64,000 nt of DNA, taken from Trichomonas vaginalis G3. Lineage: Eukaryota; Parabasalia; Trichomonadida; Trichomonadidae. Shown in pieces: positions 37,691 through 48,251 of this stretch; position 1 is the stretch's first letter; the number at the start of each line of letters is the position of its first letter. The notes under the pieces were generated by a model. It had not been told where the DNA came from and searched no databases. It saw only the letters and a list, made by a program, of their open reading frames with translations. The stretch lies in contig NC_067206.1 of assembly GCF_026262505.1 (NCBI RefSeq), positions 9,110,268 through 9,174,267 of the forward strand. Reading direction: 5' to 3'. The position numbers were made by a program, and so were the translations under genes.

Positions 37691-37898
37691 TGATCTTACT
37701 TAGTACTTTTAAAGTTAATTTCAGAAAAAATTTGACACAATGGTATCCGGCACATACAAGTGGTGTACAACCAAAATATAAGTTGGTTTAAACATATATT
37801 GCTATATCTCATGATCTTACTTAGTACTTTTAAAGTTAATTTCAGAAAAAATTTGACACAATGGTATCCGGCACATACAAGTGGTGTACAACCAAAAT
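37691..37898. repeat. 87-bp direct repeat, 121-bp spacing
   Basis: The block beginning TGATCTTACTTAGTACTTTT at 37691 recurs at 37812 with no difference noticed over 87 bases; a 34-bp unique stretch lies between. It lies upstream of the MULE transposase and may be part of that element's 5' terminal region, but I could not find an inverted partner downstream. Confidence 0.85.
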
Positions 37899-38058
37899 TT
37901 CATATCCCTAGTTTTACATTTATGTTTAGTTTTATTTCACCTAATTTTCAAAGATCATAATTGAATTAGATGTTCAAGCTATTCAAAACACGACCAAGCT
38001 TATCAAAATAAGACCAATATATTCAAAATTCTTTATTCTTTCAAATCATTTCATTTTA

Positions 38059-39502
38059 ATGCAGTTCCAAGATCACGAACTCACATATATCGAGTTGCTT
38101 AAGTATGGAGTGCAACAAGAAATCCAAGCAGGTTGTAGTTATTCATATAAAACTAGGAAAGAAAGAAATCAAATCCAATTTAATTGTAAGTGGCCGAATT
38201 GTCCATGTCGCTTCCTTGTTGATACACTTCCCGATGACAAGTACCATATACGAAAATGTATTAACACCCACAATCATTCTGCCCCTTTTCCAAACAAATC
38301 ACAACAAATTACATCATATTTTTATAGATCTTATTTAACAAGATATTTTGAATCAAATCAAGACCGTGTTTACGCACAATTAAGGTGTTTCAAAGATCTT
38401 AATATCCCATTTGATAGTGGGATCATTCCGGAAATGTTTCAACAATCTACAGATGCTTTAAAAAAGTTTTCTAAACGCCTTCAAGCAATCAATACCCGTT
38501 TCTCAGCGGATGATGTTACATCTCTTGCAATTTTTGTCGACATGGTTAAGAGTCATTCTCCAGATGATCTCATCGAGTTTATTCACGAGCCAGATCGTAT
38601 GATTTTCTATTACGCCCCATTCGAAGCAAATGCTTTTTCACATCAAATACAAACTTATCACATTGATTCCACTTATAAGCTCTTGCGCTCTCGCATACCA
38701 TTTTATGCCGTCACTGGCAAATTCGCGGAATCAATTGTTTTTCCGTTTTTGTATTTTTTTCGTTTGGCCCGACACAAGTGAAAATATACAAGTTTGTCTC
38801 ACAGCATATTTTGGCTCCATCAATCGCGAACCATCTTATTTTTCAATGGACTGCGCACCTCAAATCACAAATGCTGTTGAAACAGCCATCCCCTTATGCC
38901 AGATCATTTGGTGTGGCGTTCATGTGTTGCGCGCTGTCATGAGAAAGGCTGAAAAGTTTCAAGATCGTTCCAACTTCGAAACTTTCTATAACTTAATGAA
39001 GTTATTGGTCTTTGGTTCTGAAGAGGAAGAAATTGATCCTGATGAAGTTTACAACAATTTAGAAGAAAATTTAAATGAGGAACCTGCTGCCCGTGAATAC
39101 TTTGACCGACAGTGGCGCCATCATCTTGACAGGTGGATGCTTCGCTATAGAAATGAAGGAGATGGAACAAACAACATCTCGGAATCACATTTCAAGGTTT
39201 TGAAGCACCAGTACTTCCCAGAAAGGCGAAATCTTCGACTCGATGAACTTGTCATCGAGTTATATTCCAGTGTTGTTCCTTCATTCCTGATTAAGTTGCA
39301 AATTAAAGGTCTGGATTCAGAGAGAAGTGTTAAAGTTATCAAAAAAGTCACAAGAGATTTCGAAGAAATGACACAATTTCAAAAAGTCGAATGCATCAGT
39401 ATGCTTGAAGCTGTTCAGAAAGGTCTGAAAAATGATACACTTGATCCCAACATTGTTTACTCAACATTAAAAATATTATTGCAAAGAAAACATTTGATTT
39501 AA
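38059..39502 (+). pseudogene. Mutator-like (MULE) transposase, one frameshift
   Basis: Two overlapping open pieces (38059-38781 and 38630-39502). The N-terminus carries a Cys/His zinc-binding region of WRKY-GCM1/FAR1 type (Cys-Lys-Trp-Pro-Asn-Cys-Pro-Cys, then His-Asn-His, about residues 52-83). The MULE catalytic domain shows His-Ile-Asp-Ser-Thr-Tyr-Lys (first Asp), Ser-Met-Asp-Cys-Ala-Pro-Gln (second Asp) and Asn-Asn-Ile-Ser-Glu-Ser-His (candidate Glu). The break is in a run of seven T near 38754-38760. It might be a slippery site, a mutation or a read error. No TIRs were identified. It stands 450 bp from the end of Polinton B in host DNA. Confidence 0.85.
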
Positions 39503-40061
39503 TAAACATTTAATTTATTATAATTAATTTTTTATTACAGTATAGTAAAAAATGCTATAAATAAATTATTATATTTTATTAAAATGTGACTTTTAATAGT
39601 AAGTGAATAAAATAAATCAGGAATTGGGAAAGAAATAAGGTTAATTAAAAATAATGAAAATTACAAGTTTAAGGTTAATGAAAGGTGACAACGGGCGAGT
39701 TTGTCCCCCACTCATTTCAAAGAATCTTCTTTTGAAAATTTTCGTCATTTAAAAAAGACTATTCCTTTTAACCACTATACCGCTGTATTCTTAGATAATA
39801 GTAATATTGGCGGATTATCTATTTACATCGGTTAGATCTGAGATCCTGATTGGTGAACAATGCTTTTTGATTCAAAATTAGAGATTCTATAACTGTTTAT
39901 CCAGTGAGAAGTAGAATACGCTTGGCTATCTATAATTATCTTTTCTATTGTTTTAATTTATCATGAAAAGTATAAGATATTGATTTAAAAAGTTTATATA
40001 TCACATATAAAGAAAATGCATATCATCATTTTGAATTTATACTTAGTCATTTTTTTGGAGG
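39503..40061. other. Intergenic, AT-rich, nothing recognised
   Basis: No gene-like frame. The only signal is an initiator-like TCATTT just before the next gene. Confidence 0.7.
40047..40052 (+). promoter_or_regulatory. Initiator-like TCATTT before the BTB gene
   Basis: TCATTT fits the trichomonad initiator pattern TCA-Y-W-W and lies 12-15 bp before the ATG, the usual short-leader distance in T. vaginalis. Pattern match only. Confidence 0.5.
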
Positions 40062-41204
40062 ATGAAACGAGAATATCAAACACTCCCGATTCCTTCTCAA
40101 AATACCACAGATTTTACTATAATTTATAATGGAACCGATGTTCCTGTATCAAAATTTGTTTTAGGCTGCTATTCTGCGTTTTTTAGAACAATTCCTGATT
40201 TTTTCACAGCAACAACATTTAAATACGACGACATACCTTCATTAGAATCATTCAAGACATTCATTGATGCAGCCCACGGACACGAATTCCCAATAACAAA
40301 AGAAAATATTTATTCATTATTACGCTTTGCGTCGACTTGGGAAGTATCTACGTTGCTTGACACGCTTATAGAGTATTACAATAATAACTATGATATGACT
40401 TTATCTTTAAAGGAACTAATTTCTTCAAAAAATGAAAAATATACAAATCTTCTATGCAACCTTATATCATCTCAACTTGACATTGCCTTAAAAGATGAAA
40501 GCTTCGCCAAAATTCCATATTCTACAGTAGCATTAATTCTAAAATCACCAATTAAAGTTTTAAATGACTCTCAGTTACTTTATAAGTACCTATGCGATCG
40601 AATTCCTACATTAGATACCAATTTATATGAGCTTTTTAGGTATGTTGATCTTCAAACACTTACAGCTGAATATTCAAAGCAAATTTTCACGAATTTCCAA
40701 CTTATGAAGTTCTTTTCTACGTTTAAAGAGCCAAGACAGCCAGGAGATATCACCAACGACTACAATGAAATAGTTATTGAAATGAAGTCAGTTGATAAAA
40801 GAATTAAACGTCTTGAGAAGCTTAAATTCGAAGAAAAGTTTGAAGCGATTTCGGAACATTTCGGAGATATTGAGGAACGTATTTCCGAAGAGATAAAGAC
40901 GAGATTAAGAGAAGAAAGGAAAGAATTAGATCCAGAAAACAAACTTGACAAAAAACTCAAGCAAATGGCCGATCTGCTTGCGAAGAAGATTCTTGACTTG
41001 GAACAGAAGATAAAAAGACAAGATTTCGCTCAAGATGCCCATGCAAAAGAAATAATTTCAAAATCTCAGGCTTTGAATTCCAATTTTGATCCAATACGTG
41101 CTGAAATGCGCGAAATGCAGAGAATGCTTCGCGTTATAAATGTAAAACAAATCGGAATCACAGAGCATGTAAACAATAGGGCTGCTGCTAAAGATAAAGA
41201 ATAA
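40062..41204 (+). CDS. BTB/POZ-domain protein with coiled-coil tail (380 aa)
   Basis: Intact single-exon gene. Residues ~14-115 read as a BTB fold: Asp-Phe-Thr-Ile-Ile-Tyr-Asn-Gly...Pro-Val-Ser-Lys-Phe-Val-Leu-Gly-Cys-Tyr-Ser-Ala-Phe-Phe-Arg (the usual 'substrate-surface' helix), then Phe-Ile-Asp-Ala-Ala-His-Gly and Leu-Leu-Arg-Phe-Ala-Ser. A helical BACK-like region spans about 115-225. From ~235 to 300 there is a charged coiled coil (Lys-Arg-Ile-Lys-Arg-Leu-Glu-Lys-Leu), with a second helical stretch to the end. Such BTB-coiled-coil proteins form large families in trichomonads. A cytosolic adaptor role is likely, but the partner is unknown. Confidence 0.85.
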   Translation: MKREYQTLPIPSQNTTDFTIIYNGTDVPVSKFVLGCYSAFFRTIPDFFTATTFKYDDIPSLESFKTFIDAAHGHEFPITKENIYSLLRFASTWEVSTLLDTLIEYYNNNYDMTLSLKELISSKNEKYTNLLCNLISSQLDIALKDESFAKIPYSTVALILKSPIKVLNDSQLLYKYLCDRIPTLDTNLYELFRYVDLQTLTAEYSKQIFTNFQLMKFFSTFKEPRQPGDITNDYNEIVIEMKSVDKRIKRLEKLKFEEKFEAISEHFGDIEERISEEIKTRLREERKELDPENKLDKKLKQMADLLAKKILDLEQKIKRQDFAQDAHAKEIISKSQALNSNFDPIRAEMREMQRMLRVINVKQIGITEHVNNRAAAKDKE

Positions 41205-41983
41205 ATGTATACATTTATATGTTTTTTTTTCTGACAATTTTATAGGTCTAGACACCATAATTCTATATAGAAAATGCAAGTTGCACCACATCATAACTAT
41301 TTGTAATAAAGTTATAAACATACTGTAAATATTTGGCATATGGGCAATTATGAATGATTATATCTAGATCAATAAAAATTATGTCACTTTTTGAGTTCGC
41401 CAAATTCATATAAATCAAGCTGAATTAGCGAATTTTCAGTAATTCGCCAATTGGCGAAACCGTTTTTAAATCACTAAGTATATATGGTCTATATACAATC
41501 GATACTCTTGAGCATATGGTTTAAATCTAATCAGGAAAATAAAGTAAAATTCTCAGACATACGATTATTTTTGATTCAAATACTGTTCGGCGATAAAAGC
41601 AAAAATAATCATATACCTAGGAATTACACTTTTACGACATTTTTGGGCGCGCCCCTGACAAAACGTCGGAAAAGTATAAATTTTTAGAGTGTACTTTAGC
41701 CCATCTGACTTTATTCAAAATTCTGACATCATGTGCTAAGTATCATTGAAAATCAACTTTAAACACAAGAGTTGAAGGCAATATCATGCTGGTGTAAGTA
41801 AACACTTAAGTATATATCAATAAAGGTTTCAACACACATTGATTTTCATTTATGAGTAAGGAAACACTTAAGTATATATGATGCAAGTTTCTGGCATTAC
41901 GTGTGAAATGTCAATGAAAAATATCAATAAACTTAAGCATACTAAAAATGAAGGTAAACAAATTTATAAAACATCTCTATTTA
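41205..41983. other. Intergenic with a 16-bp palindrome and a short direct repeat
   Basis: TTCGCCAATTGGCGAA (about 41443-41458) is a perfect palindrome. AAACACTTAAGTATATAT occurs twice (about 41800 and 41864). No gene-like frame. Confidence 0.7.
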
Positions 41984-43032
41984 TTAAGGGTGCACCCGTA
42001 TGTACGTTTATTTGAGAGGAGGAGGATTACCCTCTCAATTTTGAGGGATTCGTTAGTTTATTTTCTCGATGAATATGCAATAAAATTTGATTTTTACCTT
42101 ATCAATATACTTCATATAATATACACATGTTCATGTAAAAACTTTTTTCCAAAATCCTCAGGAATTAAGGGATTTTTGAATTTTAAGAATTTTTTTTGAA
42201 TTTTTTCGAAAAAAAAATATTTTCAGAACAGCCTTAACGGCTAAGATTTAGGAACAATGTTAAGTATCAAAAAGAAAGGAGGTCTGATATAGACAACATA
42301 TATCGTTGAAGGTTGAAAAAATCTCTAATATTTGAGCCCAAAATTTCAAATTTTAATTTTTTGAAAAAAGAGGCCACCCGTATGTACGTTTATTTGAGAG
42401 GAGGAGGATTATATTTTTGAAAGGGTGAAACATTATGAATATGTTAATTATATAATAATATGTATTATTATAAAAAAGAAAAAATAAAGCACGTTAAAAT
42501 TTTTCTTTCTTGATTTTTTACAAAATCTACTTAGAATTATGCAAAATATGACTAAATAATTATAAATTTCAAGTTAAATTTTAATTTTGATAAATAATTT
42601 AAATTTCAAAATATCAAGTTCAGTTCGACTATGTATGTAGTAATTCCTCAATAAAGTGCCAAAACCCTATTAAAATATATGAACATTTTCAACATTTTAA
42701 TGTTTTTATTTAAAAATTTGTTGGAATATGAGCTTCAAACAGTTATTATGTAAATAAAAATAATTAAATATATGTATTTATTCGTATTACAACCGTAGTA
42801 AGTCGATTCTTCCTTTCTTCTACTGAGTTTTGAATTTGATTTCGAATTGTAAAGAGATTCAAAGGGAAAATACTAGCGGATAAAAACTACCTCCATGAAA
42901 GGGTCAGAATGGAGTCAAGTTGTATTTTTTGATATTTTTTGCTTTTCGAGCCTAAATAGGTAGCCAAGATAATGCCTAAAAATAAGGTTCTAAATTCTGA
43001 AGTTTACATGATCCTCTCGTGTGCACCCTTAA
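41984..43032. mobile_element. TTAA-flanked non-coding element, ~1.05 kb
   Basis: Begins TTAAGGGTGCACCCG (41984) and ends GTGCACCCTTAA (43032), so GGGTGCAC is a short TIR with TTAA on each side. A 45-bp internal direct repeat (CACCCGTATGTACGTTTATT...) lies at 41994 and about 42376. A related copy starts at 47599. A TTAA duplication points to piggyBac-like or other TTAA-targeting families; no transposase is encoded. It ends 22 bp from the stop codon of the gene at 43054. Confidence 0.65.
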
Positions 43033-43053
43033 AAACAAAACAAAACCTAAAAA

Positions 43054-44946
43054 TTAAAAGAACCGTTTCTTAATTTTACGAACTAAGTAATTATACTCTT
43101 CATGGTTGTATTCTTTAGTGGCATCCAGAAGGGCAAGAAACATTTTATTCGAGTTAAACTCTTCGCTGAATTCTTTGCAAGAAACAAGCTTTGAAAACAA
43201 CCGTAGTATGTAACATCCACTTGCCAAATCATCAGCATTCATAAGAAAAGCGTCAACGAGACATCTTAATATAACAAAACAAAATCTCGAATCTTTTGAA
43301 AAAGATGCCACGTTCTTTGCCATTTCTGTGGATAAATGAAGGGATATCCATGCTTGTTTCATGTTTGCTGTGACAAATAACTTCACAATGTTAAGAGAAT
43401 CCTCAGGATGTAAATTTTCATAAAGATAACTAATAAAAAATACAGAAGATAGATGATTTTGATTAGTAAAGGCATAATAAATAAATATATTTGGTGATTG
43501 CTTCATCAATTGAACGTGATAATCCAATAATTTTCTAATTCTCGCTTCTGGATAGGTGACGGCGTTTGAATTTGGGTTATATAGTGGTGATATTAAATAT
43601 AAGTCAACAATTTGTACAAATTTCTGAACATTTTTCTCATTATATCCAGAATATCTCGAAATTAACTCGACACAGTTTAAAACTGTTTCAAATTTCAATA
43701 ACATACCATTAATATTCATATTTCCCATATCAATTTTGATACCAGCTATGCCTTCTGTTAAAATTGCAAAAATTATATCTTCATTTACAAGTAAACTATC
43801 ATTAACTAGGCCAAATGATATCACCCTTTCATAATCTATTCTTCTAACAAGTAATCTTTCCATTACGTCTGGATCTGGAAATTCATAAAACGATTTTGCT
43901 TCTCCCTGAACGGATTTGATGAAAAAAGGTGTATTGAATAGATCAACATCAATTCTATTCTCACAAAATATGTCAATAAGGCTTTGCGAGTTCTCAATTT
44001 CATCATAAACAATTTGGGAATGTTCTTGAGCGTAATACCACAAGCAATCACGTGTTTGAACAGGACAGTAACTATGAAATGCAATAATTGTCTTCGCAAA
44101 ATCTTCTCCTGTTTCAATTGAAGCAATAATTTCGCCAATTATTATGGATAATGTTATTGCAGCAGTTAAAGTACAATTTTCTGGATGGTCCACAAAAAAG
44201 AAAGGTGATGGAGCAATAAGATCTAATCTTTCTAAAAAACTCCATAAAATTCCATTCAATTCATCATCTGCAAAAATTTGTGGTTTTTCTTTGATGATTT
44301 TTGATATTAATGTGTTCGTGTAGCGAACTAATATAACGTAATTCCTTGATACTACTGAAATCTTCTCATTATGAAGCGTTTTGTCGTTGTCAAGAATGGA
44401 ATATAATTTTCTAAAAAAAGATTTACAAAATTGTATTGAAATTGAAGTCTCCGAATTAATGATATACTTGGTTGCTTCATTTGCTATATTTACAATGTCT
44501 GAAATCGTGTCTATTTTAGAGATTTTAAATAATAAAAATCCGATTTTAAGTGATTCAGTAAATTTGGAAACAGAATTCAGAGCTTTAGACTCTATTATTG
44601 ACATCATTGCTCCATTTTGAATGTTTGGAATAACATATTCTATTTTTTGCAAAATTAATTCGGCAAAAACTTGAATTGTAGATGGTTCTTGATCAGAAAT
44701 CTCATCAATAAGATTCTCGTAATTTATTTTGCTACTTATTTCGTTGCAAAAGAAGTTTGTATTTTCTAAATTTTTTGTATCATCAAGATTTTTAATGCAT
44801 TCTAATATTTTATAGTACTTCGAATTTGTCATCCCATAGAGACCCACAAATTTTGGTGGGCATTTCCATGGGATTGGATTGATCATCAACCAAGAATAAA
44901 AATGATTATTTTGTTTCATTTGTTGGGAAAATATACTAATCATCAT
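43054..44946 (-). CDS. Large helical protein of unknown function (630 aa)
   Basis: Intact host gene. The sequence is rich in Ile/Leu/Asn/Ser with regularly spaced helices, as in ARM/HEAT-type scaffolds, but I cannot assign repeats with confidence. A Trp-Lys-Cys-Pro-Pro motif lies near residue 28 and an acidic helical region follows. There is no signal peptide, membrane helix, kinase or zinc motif. The two Met codons at the start are adjacent and either could be used. It ends Arg-Lys-Ile-Lys-Lys-Arg-Phe-Phe. A regulatory-subunit or karyopherin-like scaffold is a possibility only. The 184 bp between it and the prefoldin gene hold nothing recognisable. Confidence 0.7.
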   Translation of the reverse strand: MMISIFSQQMKQNNHFYSWLMINPIPWKCPPKFVGLYGMTNSKYYKILECIKNLDDTKNLENTNFFCNEISSKINYENLIDEISDQEPSTIQVFAELILQKIEYVIPNIQNGAMMSIIESKALNSVSKFTESLKIGFLLFKISKIDTISDIVNIANEATKYIINSETSISIQFCKSFFRKLYSILDNDKTLHNEKISVVSRNYVILVRYTNTLISKIIKEKPQIFADDELNGILWSFLERLDLIAPSPFFFVDHPENCTLTAAITLSIIIGEIIASIETGEDFAKTIIAFHSYCPVQTRDCLWYYAQEHSQIVYDEIENSQSLIDIFCENRIDVDLFNTPFFIKSVQGEAKSFYEFPDPDVMERLLVRRIDYERVISFGLVNDSLLVNEDIIFAILTEGIAGIKIDMGNMNINGMLLKFETVLNCVELISRYSGYNEKNVQKFVQIVDLYLISPLYNPNSNAVTYPEARIRKLLDYHVQLMKQSPNIFIYYAFTNQNHLSSVFFISYLYENLHPEDSLNIVKLFVTANMKQAWISLHLSTEMAKNVASFSKDSRFCFVILRCLVDAFLMNADDLASGCYILRLFSKLVSCKEFSEEFNSNKMFLALLDATKEYNHEEYNYLVRKIKKRFF

Positions 44947-45130
44947 TGGTTAATTAAAGGATCTTTAGCTCATTGCATAAAATTCTCAGTTTTTTTATAT
45001 GTCCATGTTCAAGATTAAAATTTAAGCTTCAAGAATATCATGATAACTCATTAATTTATAAATTAAAGTAAAACACATGTAATTCAGACAGTATCAAATA
45101 AAAATAAATTAATATTAAAAATAATATCCT

Positions 45131-45583
45131 TTACTGCTTTTGCTGAGTAGCCTGTATCTTTTGATTTGCAACTTGAACAACCATTTGATATTGCTGCTGC
45201 TTTTCCTTGAAAGAATTCTTAAGATTTTCTTGCTGAGCATTTAATCTCTTAAGTCTACGATTGAAGAAAGCCTCAGCCTTTTCTACGCTTGTTTCAGCAA
45301 AGTAACCTGTTCCGAGTTCAATAATTGGTCTCTTCTGTGATGAAACAGTTCCTGTAACATAAAGGCTTTCAGTAATTGGGACAAGCATTGTTCTTCCTGT
45401 TTCAACAGATGTGAATTGCTTTAATTCCGCTTTAGCCTGCTGTGTTTTGAGAACTGTTTCATTTGTAAGCTGAATTGTTGCTTGTAATTGAGTAAGTTCC
45501 TCTTCGAATTGCTTCTTGAGATTCATAATCTGCTGGATGTTAAGGGATGTGACTGGTACGCCTTGATCTGCTTTAGTTGTCAT
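45131..45583 (-). CDS. Prefoldin subunit 5 (alpha-type)
   Basis: The start is the Met-Thr-Thr-Lys-Ala-Asp ATG at 45583, giving 150 residues, the family's usual length. The longer upstream frame adds a non-conserved 33 residues. The N-terminal helix has Ser-Leu-Asn-Ile-Gln-Gln-Ile-Met-Asn-Leu-Lys-Lys-Gln-Phe-Glu-Glu-Glu, typical of prefoldin 5. The central beta hairpins contain Met-Leu-Val-Pro-Ile-Thr-Glu-Ser-Leu-Tyr-Val-Thr-Gly and Ile-Glu-Leu-Gly-Thr-Gly-Tyr-Phe-Ala-Glu, followed by a C-terminal coiled coil. It is part of the hexameric cytosolic chaperone that passes actin and tubulin to CCT. An initiator-like TCACTTT lies about 31 bp upstream. Confidence 0.93.
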   Translation of the reverse strand: MTTKADQGVPVTSLNIQQIMNLKKQFEEELTQLQATIQLTNETVLKTQQAKAELKQFTSVETGRTMLVPITESLYVTGTVSSQKRPIIELGTGYFAETSVEKAEAFFNRRLKRLNAQQENLKNSFKEKQQQYQMVVQVANQKIQATQQKQ

Positions 45584-46440
45584 AGAAATATAATTGTAAA
45601 ATCGGACAAAAAGTGATCGTTTAATTATTTTATAAGTAGCTGAGCGCCTTTCGGAGTTCATTATCAGAGTTTCACTGTTCATTACTGTTCATAATATGCT
45701 TGCATTTAAATGAACTATATAATGCATATAGTTTCTTCAACAAATCTAAACATTGAAACAAAGTTTTCATTATTAATCCCATCAGAGATGTGATATCGAA
45801 CTAAACAAGCTTCCAATAACTATAAAATATTTTTGTACACGCTTTGTCTACTATTTCATTCGAATTTTAACTATAATATTTCAATAGTTTAATTAACCTT
45901 TTATATATAATGCTTTCTACATATACCTAGACATATTTCGATAATTTATGCAATTTCAGCATAACAATATAATTATTTATTATTGCTTTTCTGATTTTTG
46001 TATTCAACTTAAGATTTATATTCATAGTTTATAGTAAAATATTGTGAAGACATTGATAATTAAGTTTTATATGGATATACTTGTGAACAATACATTCAAT
46101 GGTTTATGATTTAATGAGAATATGAATTGCTAAGCTAAAGTGATTAATTCTGTGTCATGAAGATTATAATGTAAGAAAGTAAGACATTAAAAAAAATTTT
46201 GGCAAACTATGCTTTACTAAAGTACTCACAAGATCTAGATTGAGAGGCGGTCAATGACTTTTGAGGGGAAATTAACGCATGGAATTTAATATTATTTAGG
46301 TTGATATGCTTGCCTATTATTTCAGAAAAAAATCTTAAAAATTTCAATATGAAAATTGAAAGCAAGTCAAAAAAAATGCTTACATGTAAATTTTAATATC
46401 ATATGCATAATTTCATATTTTGAACATTTTTTATTTTTGT
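45584..46440. other. Intergenic, AT-rich, no gene seen
   Basis: Homopolymer-rich sequence with stops in all frames. No tRNA, repeat or element end recognised. Confidence 0.65.
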
Positions 46441-47602
46441 TTAAAACTTAAAATTTTGGGAATTTAATATAATTAATATAATATAATATGTATATATATT
46501 TAAAATGCACTAAATTTAATTGTTAATTGACGTTTTTGAGAATGAATTTTATCAAAACATGCCTGAATCCGAAAATTTGAAAGAACGAATTACACAATCA
46601 TATATGTAGAATTCAAAATACAAACTTAAAGATTGTATACGTTTAAAATTATTCAGATTGTGTTTGATTTCCACTCATTCTGTTTCTTTTGAACTCTAAC
46701 ACTAACATCGATATCAGGAAGCTGTTAATATTAATTCCTTAAATCTTTTACTATAACATCGATATCAGGAAGCTGTTACTTGTGGGTAAAATTTGTAATT
46801 CTTCGTATTTACATAAATAGGAAGAAAATAACTAAGGTAGTCACAAAATCTAAGTAGTGTGGCTCTCAAAAATTGAAACGTACTCCATACAAAATTTGTG
46901 TACCCTCACTACTTAGATTTTGTGGCCTTCAATTGAGAGGTTAGTTTTGATAGAGCACGTTATAAAATTGAAAGGAAAAATAAATAAAATTTAAACATTT
47001 AATTATATATAATGTAAGGAGTGTAATTCCAAATTTTCTAAAAAGTATTCAAATTTGAGCATTTTTTTGGAAATAGTAAATCTAATATGTACATCTAATA
47101 ACAACATGATTCATCACCTTTTCAAGCTCTGCAGTCAATTTTTTGAAATTTGATTGAAAAAAATGTAGCAAAAATTACATTTCATTAGGGAATATATGAG
47201 TTTCTCTGGAAACAGGCTGATAAATTTTAAATTTTGTCCAATCAACATGAATGCATTGAGAAATTTGGATTGATTTTCTGGTAGAATCTGGAACAATTCA
47301 ACCATGGATAAATGGATCATGTAATAACCATGAAATGTTAGTGTTAGAGTTCAAAAGAAACAGAATGAGTGGAAATCAAACACAATCTGAATAATTTTAA
47401 ACGTATACAATCTTTAAGTTTGTATTTTGAATTCTACATATATGATTGTGTAATTCGTTCTTTCAAATTTTCGGATTCAGGCATGTTTTGATAAAATTCA
47501 TTCTCAAAAACGTCAATTAACAATTAAATTTAGTGCATTTTAAATATATATACATATTATATTATATTAATTATATTAAATTCCCAAAATTTTAAGTTTT
47601 AA
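46441..47602. mobile_element. Foldback-type element with 268-bp inverted arms, TTAA ends
   Basis: 46441-46708 and 47335-47602 are reverse complements over 268 bp with no difference noticed. The outer four bases on each side are TTAA. The 626-bp interior has two copies of CATCGATATCAGGAAGCTGTTA (about 46706 and 46756) and an 18-bp inverted repeat CACAAAATCTAAGTAGTG with its partner (about 46842 and 46907). No coding frame. The right end abuts the GGGTGCACCC element, sharing one TTAA, as if inserted into that element's TTAA. Confidence 0.85.
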
Positions 47603-47905
47603 GGGTGCACCCGCATGTAAGTTTATTTGAGAGTAGGAGGATTACCCTCTCAATTTTGAACGCTTCGTTAGCGCAATATCTCGATGAATATTGTATTAAA
47701 ATTGAATTTGACCATACCAATATATCTGATACAATATCCTTAAGTTTTACTAAAAAGAATTTTTAAAAATCCCTGCAGATTCGGGGATTTTTAAATTTTT
47801 TGATTTTTTTCGCAAATTTTTCGAAAAAAAAAATATTTTCAGAAGAGCCTTAACAGCTAAGTTTTATGTTGAATGTTGAGTATCAAAAAGAATGGGCGTC
47901 TGAAA
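47599..47905. mobile_element. Truncated second copy of the TTAA-GGGTGCACCC element
   Basis: TTAAGGGTGCACCCGCATG, then sequence parallel to 41984-42288, including the GAGAGTAGGAGGATTACC and TTTTTCGAAAAAAAAATATT parts. Similarity stops at the A-run 47905-47917, where Polinton D-type sequence begins. Confidence 0.7.
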
Positions 47906-47921
47906 AAAAAAAAAGGTAGTG

Positions 47922-47957
47922 GGGCTTCCAGGCACTTCGTGCCCTCTAGCCCCGAAG
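47922..47957. repeat. Nested GC-rich hairpins
   Basis: Outer stem GGGGCT/AGCCCC and inner stem GGCAC-TTC-GTGCC. Much richer in GC than the surroundings and similar in style to the double-hairpin elements in Polinton genes. Confidence 0.7.
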
Positions 47958-47997
47958 ATGTTTAGTATAAATGAAGTTTTTATTCGGAAAATTGTTA

Positions 47998-48103
47998 GTC
48001 TTCTGGTGTGAATTCGGAGGACTCTTCTTCTTCCTCCATTGCTTCTGGGAAGAAGCCTTCTTCTGGGTCGAAAACATTATATAATGTTTCACTTTTCACA
48101 AAT
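47998..48103 (-). pseudogene. Acidic C-terminal gene remnant
   Basis: Minus-strand frame of about 33 codons with no ATG, reading ...Asn-Val-Phe-Asp-Pro-Glu-Glu-Gly-Phe-Phe-Pro-Glu-Ala-Met, then a run of Glu, and ending Phe-Thr-Pro-Glu-Asp. The very acidic end resembles protein C-termini elsewhere in these elements. Probably the 3' fragment of a lost gene. Confidence 0.4.
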
Positions 48104-48251
48104 TATATATGTTTTCATGTTTTGTCACTTTTCTGTCACTTTTCCGGTAAAAACATTTTTATTATTATATATAAATGAATTTTACAAAACCACCGTTACC
48201 GTTCTTTGGAAATAAGAGTAGATGTAAAGATATTATATTGAGAGTGTTGTA

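Noticed and set aside
38059-39502. Spliceosomal intron to explain the MULE frame change
   Set aside because: The two frames overlap and join at a T-run with no splice-site-like sequence; a one-base shift explains it.
41948-42199. 83-codon frame across the start of the TTAA element
   Set aside because: Crosses the element boundary; low-complexity Phe/Ile/Lys composition; no homologue in the second copy at 47599.
43863-44138. Second frame inside the 630-aa gene
   Set aside because: Same-strand shadow of the longer, intact gene.
45584-45682. 33-residue N-terminal extension of prefoldin 5
   Set aside because: Not conserved in the family; the inner ATG gives the normal 150-residue protein.
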